From assembly GCF_003933745.1 (NCBI RefSeq), contig NZ_RSEB01000005.1:1-64000 (forward strand): DNA of 64,000 nucleotides. The letters are read 5' to 3'. A program made the position numbers and the translations under genes. This DNA is from Glycomyces terrestris. GTDB lineage: Bacteria; Actinomycetota; Actinomycetes; Mycobacteriales; Micromonosporaceae. The notes beneath the pieces are model-generated. The model was not told the DNA's origin, did not search any database, and worked only from the letters and a program-made list of their open reading frames with translations. Below are positions 17,387-25,897 of the stretch, in pieces (within the stretch, counting starts at the first letter, position 1; every line of letters begins with the position of its first letter).

Positions 17387-18654
17387 GCCGACTCCTCCGC
17401 GGCCCGCGGCGGCGCGATGCGGCCCATCAGGAACGGCACCACGCACAGGGTGACGACGGCGCAGCACACGCACAGCATCCCGTAGGAGGCGTACTCGACG
17501 ATCGGCCCGGAGGCGATGCCCGCGCCCATGGCGGCCAGGCCCATGACGAGGTCCGAGAAGCCCTGCGTGGACGGGCGCTGCGCGGGGCTGACGGCGCCGG
17601 TGACGAGCGCGGCCGAGCCGACCGTCATCGCCGACCAGCCGAGGCCGAGGAGGACCAGGCCGATCGAGAGCCGCACGTGGTCGTCGGCGGGCGAGGACCC
17701 GGAGACGGCGCACGCGGCGACGAGGACCGCGGTGCCGGTCACCAGGACCGGGCGCGCGCCGTGGCGGTCGACGAGCCGGCCGACGACCGGCGCGAGCGCG
17801 TACATGCCGCCGATGTGGAGGCCGAGGATGACGCCGACGACGGTGAGGGCCCGCTCGGGGTCGGCCATGCCGTGCTTGATGTGGAGCGCGGTCATGGCCA
17901 TGACCCCGACCATGACGAAGTGGCCGAGGGCCGCGGCGACGACGCCGGTGCGCACGGCCGGGTTCGACTTCGCGGTGCGGTAGCCGTCGGCGATCGAGCG
18001 GCGCGGCGCGTCCGTCTCGCCGCTGATCTCGCGGGCGGTCAGCAGCGGGTCGGGGCGCAGGAACACGCCGATCACGGCGGCGGTGGCGACGCAGAGGACG
18101 CCGATGGCGACCATGGAGCCGACGTAGGCGGGGCCGCCGAACCAGGCGGTCCACCAGCGTTCGGCGAGCCCGGCGACCGAGGGGCCGACGACCGAGCCGA
18201 TCGTGGTGGCCCACACGACGATCGCGAGGTGGGAGCCGCGGCGCGCCGCGGGCGCGAGGTCGGCGGCGGCGTACCGGGACTGGAGGCCCGCGAACGACGC
18301 CGAGCCGAGCAGGAAGTACCCGCAGACGGCGACGGCGGCGTTGTCGAGGTGGATCGCGCCGATGATGACGAGCGTGCCGAGGACCGCGCACGCGTAGCCG
18401 AAGGCGAGGCCGCCGCGGCGGCCGTAGCGCTCGGTGATGCGCACGGCCGGGACGACGACGAGGGCGGAGCCGCCCACGAACAGGCTCTGGCCGAGCCCGG
18501 CGTACGTGGACGAGCCGGTCATGTCCTCGATGAGGAGCGCGCCGACGGCGATCCCGATGCCGACGGCGAGGCCGCCGAGGATCTGGGTGGTGAACAGGGT
18601 GCGCAGGACGCGCTTCTGGAGGGCGGTCGTGTCCGTTGATGCAGTCGCGGTCAC
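17383..18654 (-). CDS. MFS transporter, probable exporter
   Basis: A 423-residue major facilitator with about 12 membrane segments and the A-motif-like RITERYGRRGG in the first cytoplasmic loop and GRLVDRHGARP in the central one. It begins at GTG 18654 after GAAAGGA. It lies downstream of the MocR regulator and next to the siderophore operon: it could export desferrioxamine or act in the MocR-controlled process. The substrate is undetermined. Confidence 0.85.
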   Translation of the reverse strand: MTATASTDTTALQKRVLRTLFTTQILGGLAVGIGIAVGALLIEDMTGSSTYAGLGQSLFVGGSALVVVPAVRITERYGRRGGLAFGYACAVLGTLVIIGAIHLDNAAVAVCGYFLLGSASFAGLQSRYAAADLAPAARRGSHLAIVVWATTIGSVVGPSVAGLAERWWTAWFGGPAYVGSMVAIGVLCVATAAVIGVFLRPDPLLTAREISGETDAPRRSIADGYRTAKSNPAVRTGVVAAALGHFVMVGVMAMTALHIKHGMADPERALTVVGVILGLHIGGMYALAPVVGRLVDRHGARPVLVTGTAVLVAACAVSGSSPADDHVRLSIGLVLLGLGWSAMTVGSAALVTGAVSPAQRPSTQGFSDLVMGLAAMGAGIASGPIVEYASYGMLCVCCAVVTLCVVPFLMGRIAPPRAAEESA

Positions 18655-18693
18655 GGGGGGTTCCTTTCAGTTGTCGGCCCGGGGCCGGGCCGG

Positions 18694-18717
18694 GCGGGCC
18701 GCCGCGGGGCGGCCCGC
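18694..18717 (-). terminator. Hairpin between MocR and MFS genes
   Basis: 10-bp perfect stem 18694-18703/18708-18717 in the 66-base gap; it could attenuate read-through from the regulator into the MFS gene. Confidence 0.4.
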
Positions 18718-18720
18718 GGG

Positions 18721-20031
18721 CTAGACCGGCGTCGTCGCCGGTCCGGAGGCGTACGCGATCGCGTCGGCGACCGCGGGGGCGGCGGCGGGGTCGAGGCGGG
18801 CGGTGCTCACCCGGATGCCCTGGTCGCCGTGGAAGGAGAAGCCGCGGCCGGGGGCGACCGCGTAGCCGCTGTCGCGCAGGGAGACGACGGCGGCGGTCTC
18901 GTCGGCGACGGGCACCCACAGGTTCAGGCCCGAGGTCCCCCACGTCTCGATCCCGCGTTCGGCCAGCGCGGTCCGCAGGGCCGCCTGGCGCTCGGCGTAG
19001 ACGCGGCCGGCGTGCGCGATGGTCTCGGCGACGCCCTCGTCGGTCCAGGCGGCGATGACGAAGTGCTGGAGGATGCGCGAGACCCAGCCGTGGCCGAGGG
19101 CCATGCGGCCCTGGACGCGGGCCTTGGTGTCGGGGTCGGCGGCGACGAGGGCGGTGCGCAGGTCGGGTCCGTACGGCTTGGAGACGGACCGGACGAACAT
19201 CCAGTGCTCGGCGGCGTCGGCGACGAAGTGCAGCGGCGTCTGCGACAGCTCCGCCCAGTGGTCGTCCTCGATCACGAAGACGCCGGGGCGCTCGGCGATC
19301 ACGGTCCTGAGGGCGGCGGCGCGGTCGGCGGTGACGGCGGCGCCGGTGGGGTTCTGGCCGCGCGAGGTGAGGATGAACGCGCGGGCGCCGGCGGCGAGCG
19401 CGGCGGCGAGCTCGGACGCGATGGGGCCGTCGCCGTCGATGGCGACGGGCGCGACCTGGTATCCGGCCGAGAGCAGGAGGTCGCGGCCGTTGGCCCAGGT
19501 GGGCTCCTCGACGGCGACGGTGTCGCCGGGTTCGAGGCGGGCGGCGAGGCCGCGCTCGAAGGCGTCGAGCGCGCCGGAGGTGACGGTGAGCTCGCCGTGG
19601 ACGCCGTCGTTCGCGAAGCGGTCGCGGGCGAGGTCGAGGAGGTCGGGGCAGGGCCCGCCGTCGCGGTAGTTGCCCGGGGGGATCTCGACGCGCGGCTTGA
19701 GGGCGGCGAGGTCGGGCAGGAGCGCGGTGTCGGGCTCGCCGGAGACGAGGTCGTGCACGCCGGCGGGGACGGTGAGCATCCCGGTGGGGGTGAACGCGGA
19801 CCGCTGGCGCACGAAGGTGCCGGCGCGGCCGCCGGTCTCGACGACGCCGCGCTCGCGCAGCCGCCGGTAGGCGGAGGCGACGGTGCCGGGGGCGACCCCG
19901 AGGTCGGCGGCGAGCTTGCGGACGGGGGGCAGGGTGCGGCCGGGCGCGAGCTGTCCGGAGCGCACGCCGGCCTCGATGCTGGCGGCGATCTCGCTTGCCG
20001 CGGCACCCGTGATCTGGTACTGTACTGACAT
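18721..20031 (-). CDS. MocR/PdxR-type GntR regulator with aminotransferase domain
   Basis: A 436-residue fusion: a GntR winged helix (about 8-75, with PPVRKLAADLGVAPGTVASAYRRL) joined to a fold-type I aminotransferase-like domain. The PLP lysine is K285 in SVSKPYG and the cofactor-binding QNPTG is present. Such proteins sense PLP or an amino-acid aldimine and control vitamin B6 or amino-acid genes. It is divergent from a flavin/PNPOx-fold gene across a 48-base gap containing an inverted repeat that overlaps its own start codon, pointing to autoregulation. ATG 20031 matches family N-termini. Confidence 0.9.
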   Translation of the reverse strand: MSVQYQITGAAASEIAASIEAGVRSGQLAPGRTLPPVRKLAADLGVAPGTVASAYRRLRERGVVETGGRAGTFVRQRSAFTPTGMLTVPAGVHDLVSGEPDTALLPDLAALKPRVEIPPGNYRDGGPCPDLLDLARDRFANDGVHGELTVTSGALDAFERGLAARLEPGDTVAVEEPTWANGRDLLLSAGYQVAPVAIDGDGPIASELAAALAAGARAFILTSRGQNPTGAAVTADRAAALRTVIAERPGVFVIEDDHWAELSQTPLHFVADAAEHWMFVRSVSKPYGPDLRTALVAADPDTKARVQGRMALGHGWVSRILQHFVIAAWTDEGVAETIAHAGRVYAERQAALRTALAERGIETWGTSGLNLWVPVADETAAVVSLRDSGYAVAPGRGFSFHGDQGIRVSTARLDPAAAPAVADAIAYASGPATTPV

Positions 20032-20054
20032 AACTCAAGTATTGTATCAGTACA
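20021..20054. promoter_or_regulatory. Candidate MocR operator
   Basis: TGTACTGA (20021-20028) and TCAGTACA (20047-20054) form an 8-bp perfect inverted repeat with an 18-base spacer; a second dyad TTGTA-TCAG-TACAA lies at 20042-20055. One half site covers the MocR start codon. A TACAAT -10-like hexamer on the - strand is 12 bases before that ATG. Confidence 0.6.
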
Positions 20055-20079
20055 AATAATCAGATGGGAGCCCCCCTCG

Positions 20080-20697
20080 ATGTCCACCCTCGAATGCCCC
20101 TACAGCGGCCGGTTCGAGCAGACCGAGCGCACGACCCCGAAGCGCTCGCGCGAGCGGGTCACCTACGAGCGGGCCGACTCCTACCGCGTGCTCGACGAGG
20201 CGCTCTTCGTCGACCTCGCCTTCGTCGGCCCCGACGGCGCGCCCCGCGTCCTGCCCACCTTCCATGTGCGCGTGGGCGACACGCTGTACCTGCACGGCTC
20301 GACCGGCAGCAGCATGGGCCTCGGCGGCCGCGAGGGCTTCCCCGTGAGCGTCACCGCCACCGTCGTCGACGGGCTCGTGTTCTCCAAGAGCTGGTTCCAC
20401 CACTCCATGAACTACCGCAGCGTCGTCGTGCACGCGAACGCCCGGCTGGTCGAGGACGCCGACGAGCGCTGGAACGTCTTCAAGGCCCTCATCGACCGCT
20501 TCGCCGAGGGCCGCTCCGACCGGTCCCGGGCGGCCAGCCCCAAGGAGAACGCCATGTCGGCGCTCCTGGCGATCCCGCTCGAGGAGGTCTCCATCAAGCA
20601 ACGCTCCGGCGGCCCGATCGAGGAGCCCGAGGACGAGGACCTGCCGTTCGACAACGGCGTCGCGGACGTGCGGACGCTCGTGACCGGGCGGCTGTAG
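20080..20697 (+). CDS. Pyridoxamine-phosphate-oxidase-fold flavoprotein
   Basis: A 205-residue protein of the split-barrel flavin-nucleotide-binding family (PNPOx-like), with TFHVRVGDTLYLHGSTGSSMG, a typical phosphate-binding stretch, and HHSMNYRSVVVHA. Members bind FMN, F420 or heme and act as small oxidoreductases. ATG 20080 has GGGAG nine bases upstream. Its divergence from the MocR regulator over a shared operator suggests it is the main target and may process a vitamin B6 or amine substrate, but this is inference. Confidence 0.8.
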   Translation: MSTLECPYSGRFEQTERTTPKRSRERVTYERADSYRVLDEALFVDLAFVGPDGAPRVLPTFHVRVGDTLYLHGSTGSSMGLGGREGFPVSVTATVVDGLVFSKSWFHHSMNYRSVVVHANARLVEDADERWNVFKALIDRFAEGRSDRSRAASPKENAMSALLAIPLEEVSIKQRSGGPIEEPEDEDLPFDNGVADVRTLVTGRL

Positions 20698-20819
20698 ACT
20701 CCGTTCCGCGCGGTGCCGGACCCGGCTCCGCCCCTGGGCTGCATGGTGCTGCGGGGGTGTGAGCGGGTCGTGGGAACTTCCGGCTCGGAGCCGGCCGGCA
20801 CCGCGCCCGGAACGAAGGA

Positions 20820-20841
20820 GGGCGGGCCCGCGGGCCCGCCC
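20820..20841. terminator. Bidirectional terminator
   Basis: A 22-base perfect G/C palindrome followed by GTTT, between the convergent flavoprotein and ThuA-like genes. Confidence 0.65.
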
Positions 20842-20865
20842 GTTTCGCTTGTCCCCCAAGGGGCT

Positions 20866-21738
20866 CTAGGCCCGGGTGCCCGCCGGCTCCGCGGCCTCCT
20901 CGGCTTCGCGCTCCGTCTCGTCCCGGTCCAGGCGCCACACCGCGACCGAGCCGCCGCCGGCGACCGCGACGACGAACAGCACGAACGTCCACGTGTAGGG
21001 CCACTCGGGGGCCGCGTCGTCGGAGTTCTGGAGCAGCGCCCCCTCCTCGCCCGCGGCCCACCAGATCCCCTGGCGGATCAGCTGGAGGAAGTCGCGGTCG
21101 CCCCAGGTCTTCCCGGCGCCGCCCGGCGAGGCGTAGAACGCCTTGTAGGACACCGAGTTCCAGGCGACCGGGTCGCCGGAGCCGAGCTGCGCGAGCACCG
21201 TCGAGGACGGCTGCGCGGGCGCGGGGTCGAAGGAGTACCAGCGCTCGGTGACCTCGAGGTCCTCGTCCAGGCCCTCGGTGATCGGGGACCCCGCGTTGAA
21301 GGACACCTCCTGCTCGGAGGCCGGCTCCTGCGGCGGCGTGAGCGCGGTGGCGCCGAGGAGCTCCTGGTAGAAGTCCCAGTCGGGCTCGCTGGCGGCGGCC
21401 GAGTTCGTGGCGACGAAGCCGCCGCCGCGGGAGACGAACGAGTGCAGCGACGCCTGCTGCGCCTCGTCGAGGATGTCGGTCCCGGTGTTGACGAACATGA
21501 CCACGTCGACGTCCTCGAGGTCCTCGAGGTCCTCGGGCGCGCCCTCGACGAGGGTGAAGTTCCAGCGGCGGGCCTCCATCTGGAGCCGCTCGACCGCGAA
21601 GTCGGCCACGTCCTGGGCCTCGTTCCCGGTCGTCAGCACCAGGACCCGGGGGCCGCCGGCGGCCAGGGCCGCCGAGGGGGCGAAGGCGGGCGCGCAGGCC
21701 AACGCGACGATGATGCACAGTCGCAGGAGGGTTCTCAC
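20866..21738 (-). CDS. Secreted/anchored ThuA-like protein
   Basis: A 290-residue protein with an N-terminal signal peptide (to about residue 26), a ThuA/trehalose-utilisation-like domain of the class I glutamine-amidotransferase-like fold (VLVLTTGN, VVMFVNTGTDIL, GGGFVATNSA), and one C-terminal membrane helix (about 249-270) followed by an acidic tail. The domain should face outside, anchored by the tail. ThuA-like domains occur in carbohydrate-related proteins, but no catalytic triad is evident. The function is unknown. Confidence 0.75.
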   Translation of the reverse strand: MRTLLRLCIIVALACAPAFAPSAALAAGGPRVLVLTTGNEAQDVADFAVERLQMEARRWNFTLVEGAPEDLEDLEDVDVVMFVNTGTDILDEAQQASLHSFVSRGGGFVATNSAAASEPDWDFYQELLGATALTPPQEPASEQEVSFNAGSPITEGLDEDLEVTERWYSFDPAPAQPSSTVLAQLGSGDPVAWNSVSYKAFYASPGGAGKTWGDRDFLQLIRQGIWWAAGEEGALLQNSDDAAPEWPYTWTFVLFVVAVAGGGSVAVWRLDRDETEREAEEAAEPAGTRA

Positions 21739-21768
21739 GTCAACTCCAAGAAGCTGGTCCGGTTTGCC

Positions 21769-21948
21769 TCATAGCGAATCACGGAGATCCGAGGCTTTGG
21801 CGGGCAGCTCGGCTTCAATCCTCAGGCTGCTCTCCAGACGGTAGACGATCTCGGCATTGAGCGATCGCCGAGCGCTCTTGGCCTTGGCCGACAGCCGGGT
21901 GCGGACATCAGACGGCAAGCGCAGCGTGAGGCGTGTCTCGTGTTCCAT
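21769..21948 (-). CDS. Small Arc-type ribbon-helix-helix DNA-binding protein
   Basis: A 59-residue ORF starting at ATG 21948 (MEHETRLTLRLPSDVRTRL...). It has the Arc/MetJ pattern: a short beta strand (TRLTLRLP), helix A (SDVRTRLSAKAKSA) and helix B (SLNAEIVYRLESSL), with the family's typical SLNAEI segment. It should be a dimeric DNA-binding repressor, or an antitoxin without an apparent toxin. It is divergent from tnpB with a 30-base gap, so it probably covers the tnpB promoter. Base composition is less GC-rich than the flanks, as in tnpB. Confidence 0.75.
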   Translation of the reverse strand: MEHETRLTLRLPSDVRTRLSAKAKSARRSLNAEIVYRLESSLRIEAELPAKASDLRDSL

Positions 21949-21978
21949 ATCCCAGGATCATAGTGTTATTTTGGTGTC

Positions 21979-23316
21979 ATGACGACACCATCCGCAGGAT
22001 CGGAGACCGGCTACGCCCGGTATACCTATCGACTTCGGGTGTCGTCCAATGCCGAAGCGGCCCTGCGCGAGGAATGGGATCGGTGCAGATGGGTCTGGAA
22101 TCAGTGCGTCGCCGATTCCCGCGAGGCGTTCCGGACCGGAGCGACATGCGGACTCGCCCAATTGGATAAGCGCCTGACGGGGTGGCGCTCTGAGCATCAC
22201 TGGCTCGGGAGCGGCGCGTCAGTGCCGCAGCAGCAGACCATTCGCAGTTTCGCCGCGTCTCGAGCCAAGGCGATGAAGGACGTCAAGAACCGGCTCCCCG
22301 TCCCTCAGCGAGCGGGAATGCCGAAGTTCAAGAAGCGGGATCTCGCCTCGCCCACACTCAACTACACACTGCGCGGATTCCGGATCAAGGGCGGGCGACT
22401 CCTCCTGGCCGGCCGCGTCTCGCTCTCCGTCGTCTGGTCCAGGCCCTTGCCCGCCGCGCCGTCGAGCGTGCGCGTCCACCTCGATCGCCTCGGCCACTGG
22501 TACGCATCTTTCGTCGTCCCTTCGACGACCGAACCGCTCCCCGCCACCGGTGCGGTGATCGGCATCGACTGGGGAGTGACCGTAACCGCCACGACCACCA
22601 GCGACGCATACGATCTTCCGCACCCCGAGTACGGAAAGCGGTCAGCGGGAGCACTCGCCCGCTACCAGCGCATGATGGCCCGGCGACGCCGGCCGAAGGG
22701 GAAGGCGCAGAGTCGCGGGTACCTCGAAGCCAGGAAGCAGGCCGCGAAGGTGGCCAAGAAGGTCGCCAGGCAGCGGGCGGACACCGCACGCAAGTGGGCG
22801 AAGCGCGTCGTGAGAGATCACGACCGCATCGCGGTGGAGGACTTCCGGCCGAAGTTCACGGCCAAGTCCACCTTGGCCCGGAAAGCCGCCGACGGCGCCA
22901 TCGGCGCTACCAAGACCGCGCTCATCGAAATGAGCCGGAAGCATGTCCGCGACCTGCGGTTGGTCCATCCGGCCCACACCACCACGGACTGCGCACGGTG
23001 CGGAGCGAGAGCCAAGCACGCACTCCCCCTCTCCCAACGGATCTACGCCTGCACCGTGTGTGGCGCCGTCTCATCTCGAGACAAGAACTCTGCACACATG
23101 ATGCTGGCCCGGGCAGGTTTCGACCCGGATGGCGTTGATCGCGTCAGCCTCGGTCACCCGCAGGGTGATCCGAGCAGCGTGAGCCTGAAATCCCCTCCCT
23201 CGCGGGAGGGGAGGATTCAAGCGCCCACCTTAGCGGGCTTCGGGACCCGGCGTGTCAGCCGCAATGGCTCCACGCGCTCGTCCACGAGGTCGAGCCGACC
23301 GAGCCGCCCCATTTGA
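21979..23316 (+). CDS. tnpB: TnpB RNA-guided nuclease
   Basis: A 445-residue TnpB. The three RuvC acidic residues are present: D197 (GIDWG), E287 (AVEDF) and D368 (SRDKNSAHM), and a zinc ribbon CxxC...CxxC lies between the last two. It should bind an omega RNA from the 3' end of the gene and cut target DNA next to a short motif, which keeps the element in place. All catalytic residues look intact, so it is not an obvious nuclease-dead TldR. After the right-end hairpin the frame runs about 32 codons into flanking DNA, antisense to the peptidase gene's 3' end; the natural stop may have been lost. Confidence 0.9.
   Translation: MTTPSAGSETGYARYTYRLRVSSNAEAALREEWDRCRWVWNQCVADSREAFRTGATCGLAQLDKRLTGWRSEHHWLGSGASVPQQQTIRSFAASRAKAMKDVKNRLPVPQRAGMPKFKKRDLASPTLNYTLRGFRIKGGRLLLAGRVSLSVVWSRPLPAAPSSVRVHLDRLGHWYASFVVPSTTEPLPATGAVIGIDWGVTVTATTTSDAYDLPHPEYGKRSAGALARYQRMMARRRRPKGKAQSRGYLEARKQAAKVAKKVARQRADTARKWAKRVVRDHDRIAVEDFRPKFTAKSTLARKAADGAIGATKTALIEMSRKHVRDLRLVHPAHTTTDCARCGARAKHALPLSQRIYACTVCGAVSSRDKNSAHMMLARAGFDPDGVDRVSLGHPQGDPSSVSLKSPPSREGRIQAPTLAGFGTRRVSRNGSTRSSTRSSRPSRPI
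23192..23220 (+). ncRNA. Predicted omega RNA 3' hairpin and element right end
   Basis: An 8-bp perfect stem (23192-23199/23204-23211) is followed by GGATTCAA. IS605 right ends typically end in TTCAA, after which the transcript carries the guide. The predicted guide therefore begins at 23221. The 5' end of the RNA would lie within tnpB and is not determined. Confidence 0.5.
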
Positions 23317-24145
23317 CGCACGTGTTCGGGGCCGACTTCTTCACCGGCCCCGCATAGTAGGAGAAGCTCCCCGAGTCGGTCGTGGAGCTGCCGCCCTGGA
23401 CCGCGAGGGTGGCCGAGACCGCGCTGGCGGTGCCGACGTTCGTGTACTTCAGCGTGACCACGCAGTTGTAGCCGTTGGAGGCGTTGTACATCAGGAAGAC
23501 CGCGCCGACGGTGCCGAGCGCGCGCTGGTTGATCTGGGAGTAGCCCGAGCCGCAGACCTCGCCGGGCGTGTACGGGTTGCCGCCGGAGCAGCCGTTGCTG
23601 GAGGTGATGGCCTTCTTGGTGCCCAGGGGGACCTGGACGCCCTCGACCACGGGCGTGACGACCGAGCCGGAGCTGTTGCGCTGCTCGTAGTGCAGGTGGG
23701 GGGCGGTCGAGCCGCCGGTGGAGCCGACGGTGCCGATGATCGTCCCCTGGGAGACGCTCATGCTGGAGCCGGGGGCCTTGACCTGGGTGGCGAGGTGGGC
23801 GTAGCGGGTGCTGGAGCCGTCGGAGTGGACGATCTTGACCCAGCGGCCGTAGCTGGTGCTGCCCTCGTTGTAGAAGTAGGCGGTGCCCGCGGCGGTGGCG
23901 CGGACGTTCTCGCCGCCGATGGCGTCGGAGCCGTAGCTCTGCCAGTCGATGGAGTTGCTCGGGTTGTGCCCGCCCGTCCAGTTGTTCGCGTAGAACGTCT
24001 TGTTGCAGTTGAACGGGCTCTTGTGGGAGACGGCCTGGGCCGTGACGTCGTCGGCGTTCGAGACCAGGGCCGGGGCGAAGGCCGCCGCGGCCGCGGTGAG
24101 GAGTGCCGCGACGAATAGTGCGATTCGTCGGTTGCGGTGTCTCAT
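23255..24145 (-). CDS. Secreted M23 (LytM-type) peptidase
   Basis: A 296-residue exported protein with a signal peptide ending near residue 31. The peptidase M23 zinc ligands fit H60, D67 and the HxH pair H150/H152 (APHLHYE), with H117 in RYAHLA as the likely catalytic His. M23 enzymes cut peptidoglycan cross-bridges or glycine-rich peptides. The C-terminal part (about 195-296) is a Ser/Gly-rich beta-type domain with paired cysteines, possibly a wall- or sugar-binding module. Its 3' end is overlapped antisense by tnpB read-through. Confidence 0.9.
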   Translation of the reverse strand: MRHRNRRIALFVAALLTAAAAAFAPALVSNADDVTAQAVSHKSPFNCNKTFYANNWTGGHNPSNSIDWQSYGSDAIGGENVRATAAGTAYFYNEGSTSYGRWVKIVHSDGSSTRYAHLATQVKAPGSSMSVSQGTIIGTVGSTGGSTAPHLHYEQRNSSGSVVTPVVEGVQVPLGTKKAITSSNGCSGGNPYTPGEVCGSGYSQINQRALGTVGAVFLMYNASNGYNCVVTLKYTNVGTASAVSATLAVQGGSSTTDSGSFSYYAGPVKKSAPNTCVKWGGSVGSTSWTSAWSHCG

Positions 24146-24215
24146 AAGGGGAACGTACCGAAGATTTTCTCCGTTGTGAAGATCACATTTGAAGAAAAGC
24201 TTCTTAACGCCAAGC

Positions 24216-24246
24216 GGCCGCGCCCCCGTCCGACGGGGGCGCGGCC
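24216..24246 (-). terminator. Terminator hairpin of the ABC exporter operon
   Basis: A 15-base inverted repeat (24216-24230/24232-24246) just downstream of the last exporter gene. Confidence 0.65.
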
Positions 24247-24262
24247 TGCTGCTTGACCGCTG

Positions 24263-25060
24263 CTACTTATACAGCGCCCGTGCAAGCCGGCGCTGCGCGA
24301 TCCACATGCCGACGACCCACAGCGCGAGCAGGTAGACGACGTTGACCAGCATCATCGGCTCGGCCTGGCCGAGGCTGATGCCGCGCACCAGCGAGATCCC
24401 GTGGTACAGCGGCATGGCGTACACGAGCGGCTGGAGGTAGTCCGGGTAGGACTCCACGGGCGTGAACGTGCCGCCGAACAGGAACATCGTGAACACGACG
24501 GCGTTCATCCAGTCGAAGTCGGTCCAGTCGCGGAACAGCGTGGCGAGGGTGAGGCCAATCCCGGAGAACGCGAGCGCGACGAACAGGCACGCGGGCACGG
24601 CCAGGACCGACCACCACGAGTCCAGGAGCCCGAAGAGCGCCATGATGACCACGAACGCGCCGATGTAGGTGAAGCCGCGGATGAGCGCCCACCAGACCTC
24701 GCCGAGCGCCACGTCCCAGGGGCGCAGCGGGGTGTTGAGGATGCCGTCGTAGACCTTCATCCACTTGAACTTGGCGAACACGTTGATGGAGGTCTCGGCG
24801 AGCACGCCCATCATGGCGGCGTTCGCGAGGATCGCGGGGGCGACGTACGCGGTGTAGGAGACGACCGTCCCGTCCGGGAGGGTCAGGTCCCCCACGAGCG
24901 CGCCGACGCCGAACCCGAAGGCGAACAGGAACAGGAGCGACTCGACCGCGCCGGAGATGATGAGGATCCACGCCCGGCGCATGGCGATCCAGTTGCGGTT
25001 GAGCAGTGCTCCGGAGGAGCGCAGGGAGGCGCGCGCGGCGCCGTAGGCGATGACTGACAC
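24263..25060 (-). CDS. ABC-2 type exporter permease (DrrB-like), second
   Basis: A 265-residue membrane protein with about six helices of the ABC-2 permease family. It carries the family's central region (KVYDGILNTPLRPWDVALGEVWWALIRG segment by position 100-130) and the LFGGTFTPVESYP loop before helix five. With the neighbouring permease it would form a heterodimeric channel driven by the upstream ATPase. Such DrrAB-like systems export drugs, lipids or polysaccharide; the substrate is unknown. It is the last gene of the three-gene operon. Confidence 0.88.
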   Translation of the reverse strand: MSVIAYGAARASLRSSGALLNRNWIAMRRAWILIISGAVESLLFLFAFGFGVGALVGDLTLPDGTVVSYTAYVAPAILANAAMMGVLAETSINVFAKFKWMKVYDGILNTPLRPWDVALGEVWWALIRGFTYIGAFVVIMALFGLLDSWWSVLAVPACLFVALAFSGIGLTLATLFRDWTDFDWMNAVVFTMFLFGGTFTPVESYPDYLQPLVYAMPLYHGISLVRGISLGQAEPMMLVNVVYLLALWVVGMWIAQRRLARALYK

Positions 25061-25069
25061 GGCCGGCTC

Positions 25070-25897
25070 CTAGAAGTTCAGGCGCTTCTGGATCCGCCAG
25101 CGGGCGGCGAACCACCCGGTGACGGCCAGCGCGGCCAGGTAGGCGATGTGGACGTAGGGGGGCAGCGCGGGGGCGGTGCCGGCGGTGGCGGCGCGCGCGA
25201 GCTCGGTGCCGTGCCACAGCGGGGAGGCCCACACGAGCGGCTGGAGGAAGGCCGGCATGTCGCTCGCGGGGAAGAACACGCCGGAGAACAGCGAGATCGG
25301 CATGACCGCGAACCGGAAGATCATGTTCAGGTTCGAGTCGTTCTTGATGCTGGAGGCCCAGAAGTGCAGCCAGGGCGCGAGCGAGGCCGAGACGAGCGCG
25401 GCGGCGACGACGGCGAAGGCCGCCCGCCACGAACCGGTGTAGACGCCGAAGAACGCGAGGACGACCGCGACGATGGTGCAGTTCGTGAAGGGCCGGAACA
25501 CGGTCGCGTAGGCGAGGTGGCCGTTGAGGATGTCGACCGGGCTGAGCGGGGTGGCGCGCTGGGCGAGGTAGTGGCCGCCCCAGTCCTGGTAGCCGCCGTG
25601 GACGGGGAAGACCATGTCGTTGCCGAGCATCATGACCGCGACCGAGCAGATGAGGCCGGGGGCGATGAACTCGGCGTAGGTGAGGCCGCCGACGGCCGCG
25701 GGGTCGATGTAGGCGCCGACGCCGATGCCGATGGAGACCATGTAGAGGACCGGCAGGAGCACGGAGGTGAAGACGGTGCCGTGCCAGACGTGGCGGTAGA
25801 GGGCCAGTTGGAGGGTGAACGCCCGCCAGGCGCCGGTGAGGGTGCCGGGGGCGGTGCGGTCGGCCGCGGTCGCGCCGTTCTCGAGGACGGTGGTCAC
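25070..25897 (-). CDS. ABC-2 type exporter permease (DrrB-like), first
   Basis: A 275-residue ABC-2 permease with about six membrane helices and the conserved stretches PLSPVDILNGHLAYA and FSGVFFPASDMP. GTG 25897 overlaps the ATPase stop (GTGA), so the two are translationally coupled. It is homologous to, but clearly different from, the second permease nine bases downstream, consistent with a heterodimer. Confidence 0.88.
   Translation of the reverse strand: MTTVLENGATAADRTAPGTLTGAWRAFTLQLALYRHVWHGTVFTSVLLPVLYMVSIGIGVGAYIDPAAVGGLTYAEFIAPGLICSVAVMMLGNDMVFPVHGGYQDWGGHYLAQRATPLSPVDILNGHLAYATVFRPFTNCTIVAVVLAFFGVYTGSWRAAFAVVAAALVSASLAPWLHFWASSIKNDSNLNMIFRFAVMPISLFSGVFFPASDMPAFLQPLVWASPLWHGTELARAATAGTAPALPPYVHIAYLAALAVTGWFAARWRIQKRLNF

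Larger units (their letters stand above)
21769..23220 (+). mobile_element. Orphan IS200/IS605-type TnpB element
   Basis: A tnpB gene without tnpA, a divergent ribbon-helix-helix gene, and a right-end-like hairpin ending in TTCAA at 23220. The segment has lower GC than its neighbours, suggesting transfer. The left boundary is a guess: I find no clear TTGAT-type target motif between the ThuA gene and tnpB. Confidence 0.6.

Noticed and set aside
14447..20038. 1863-codon - strand frame over desC-desD and the MFS/MocR genes
   Set aside because: Compositional artefact; sequence is low-complexity and conflicts with six well-supported genes.
21739..21978. TnpA transposase of an IS605 element
   Set aside because: No Y1 transposase frame is present; only the small ribbon-helix-helix gene occupies this space.
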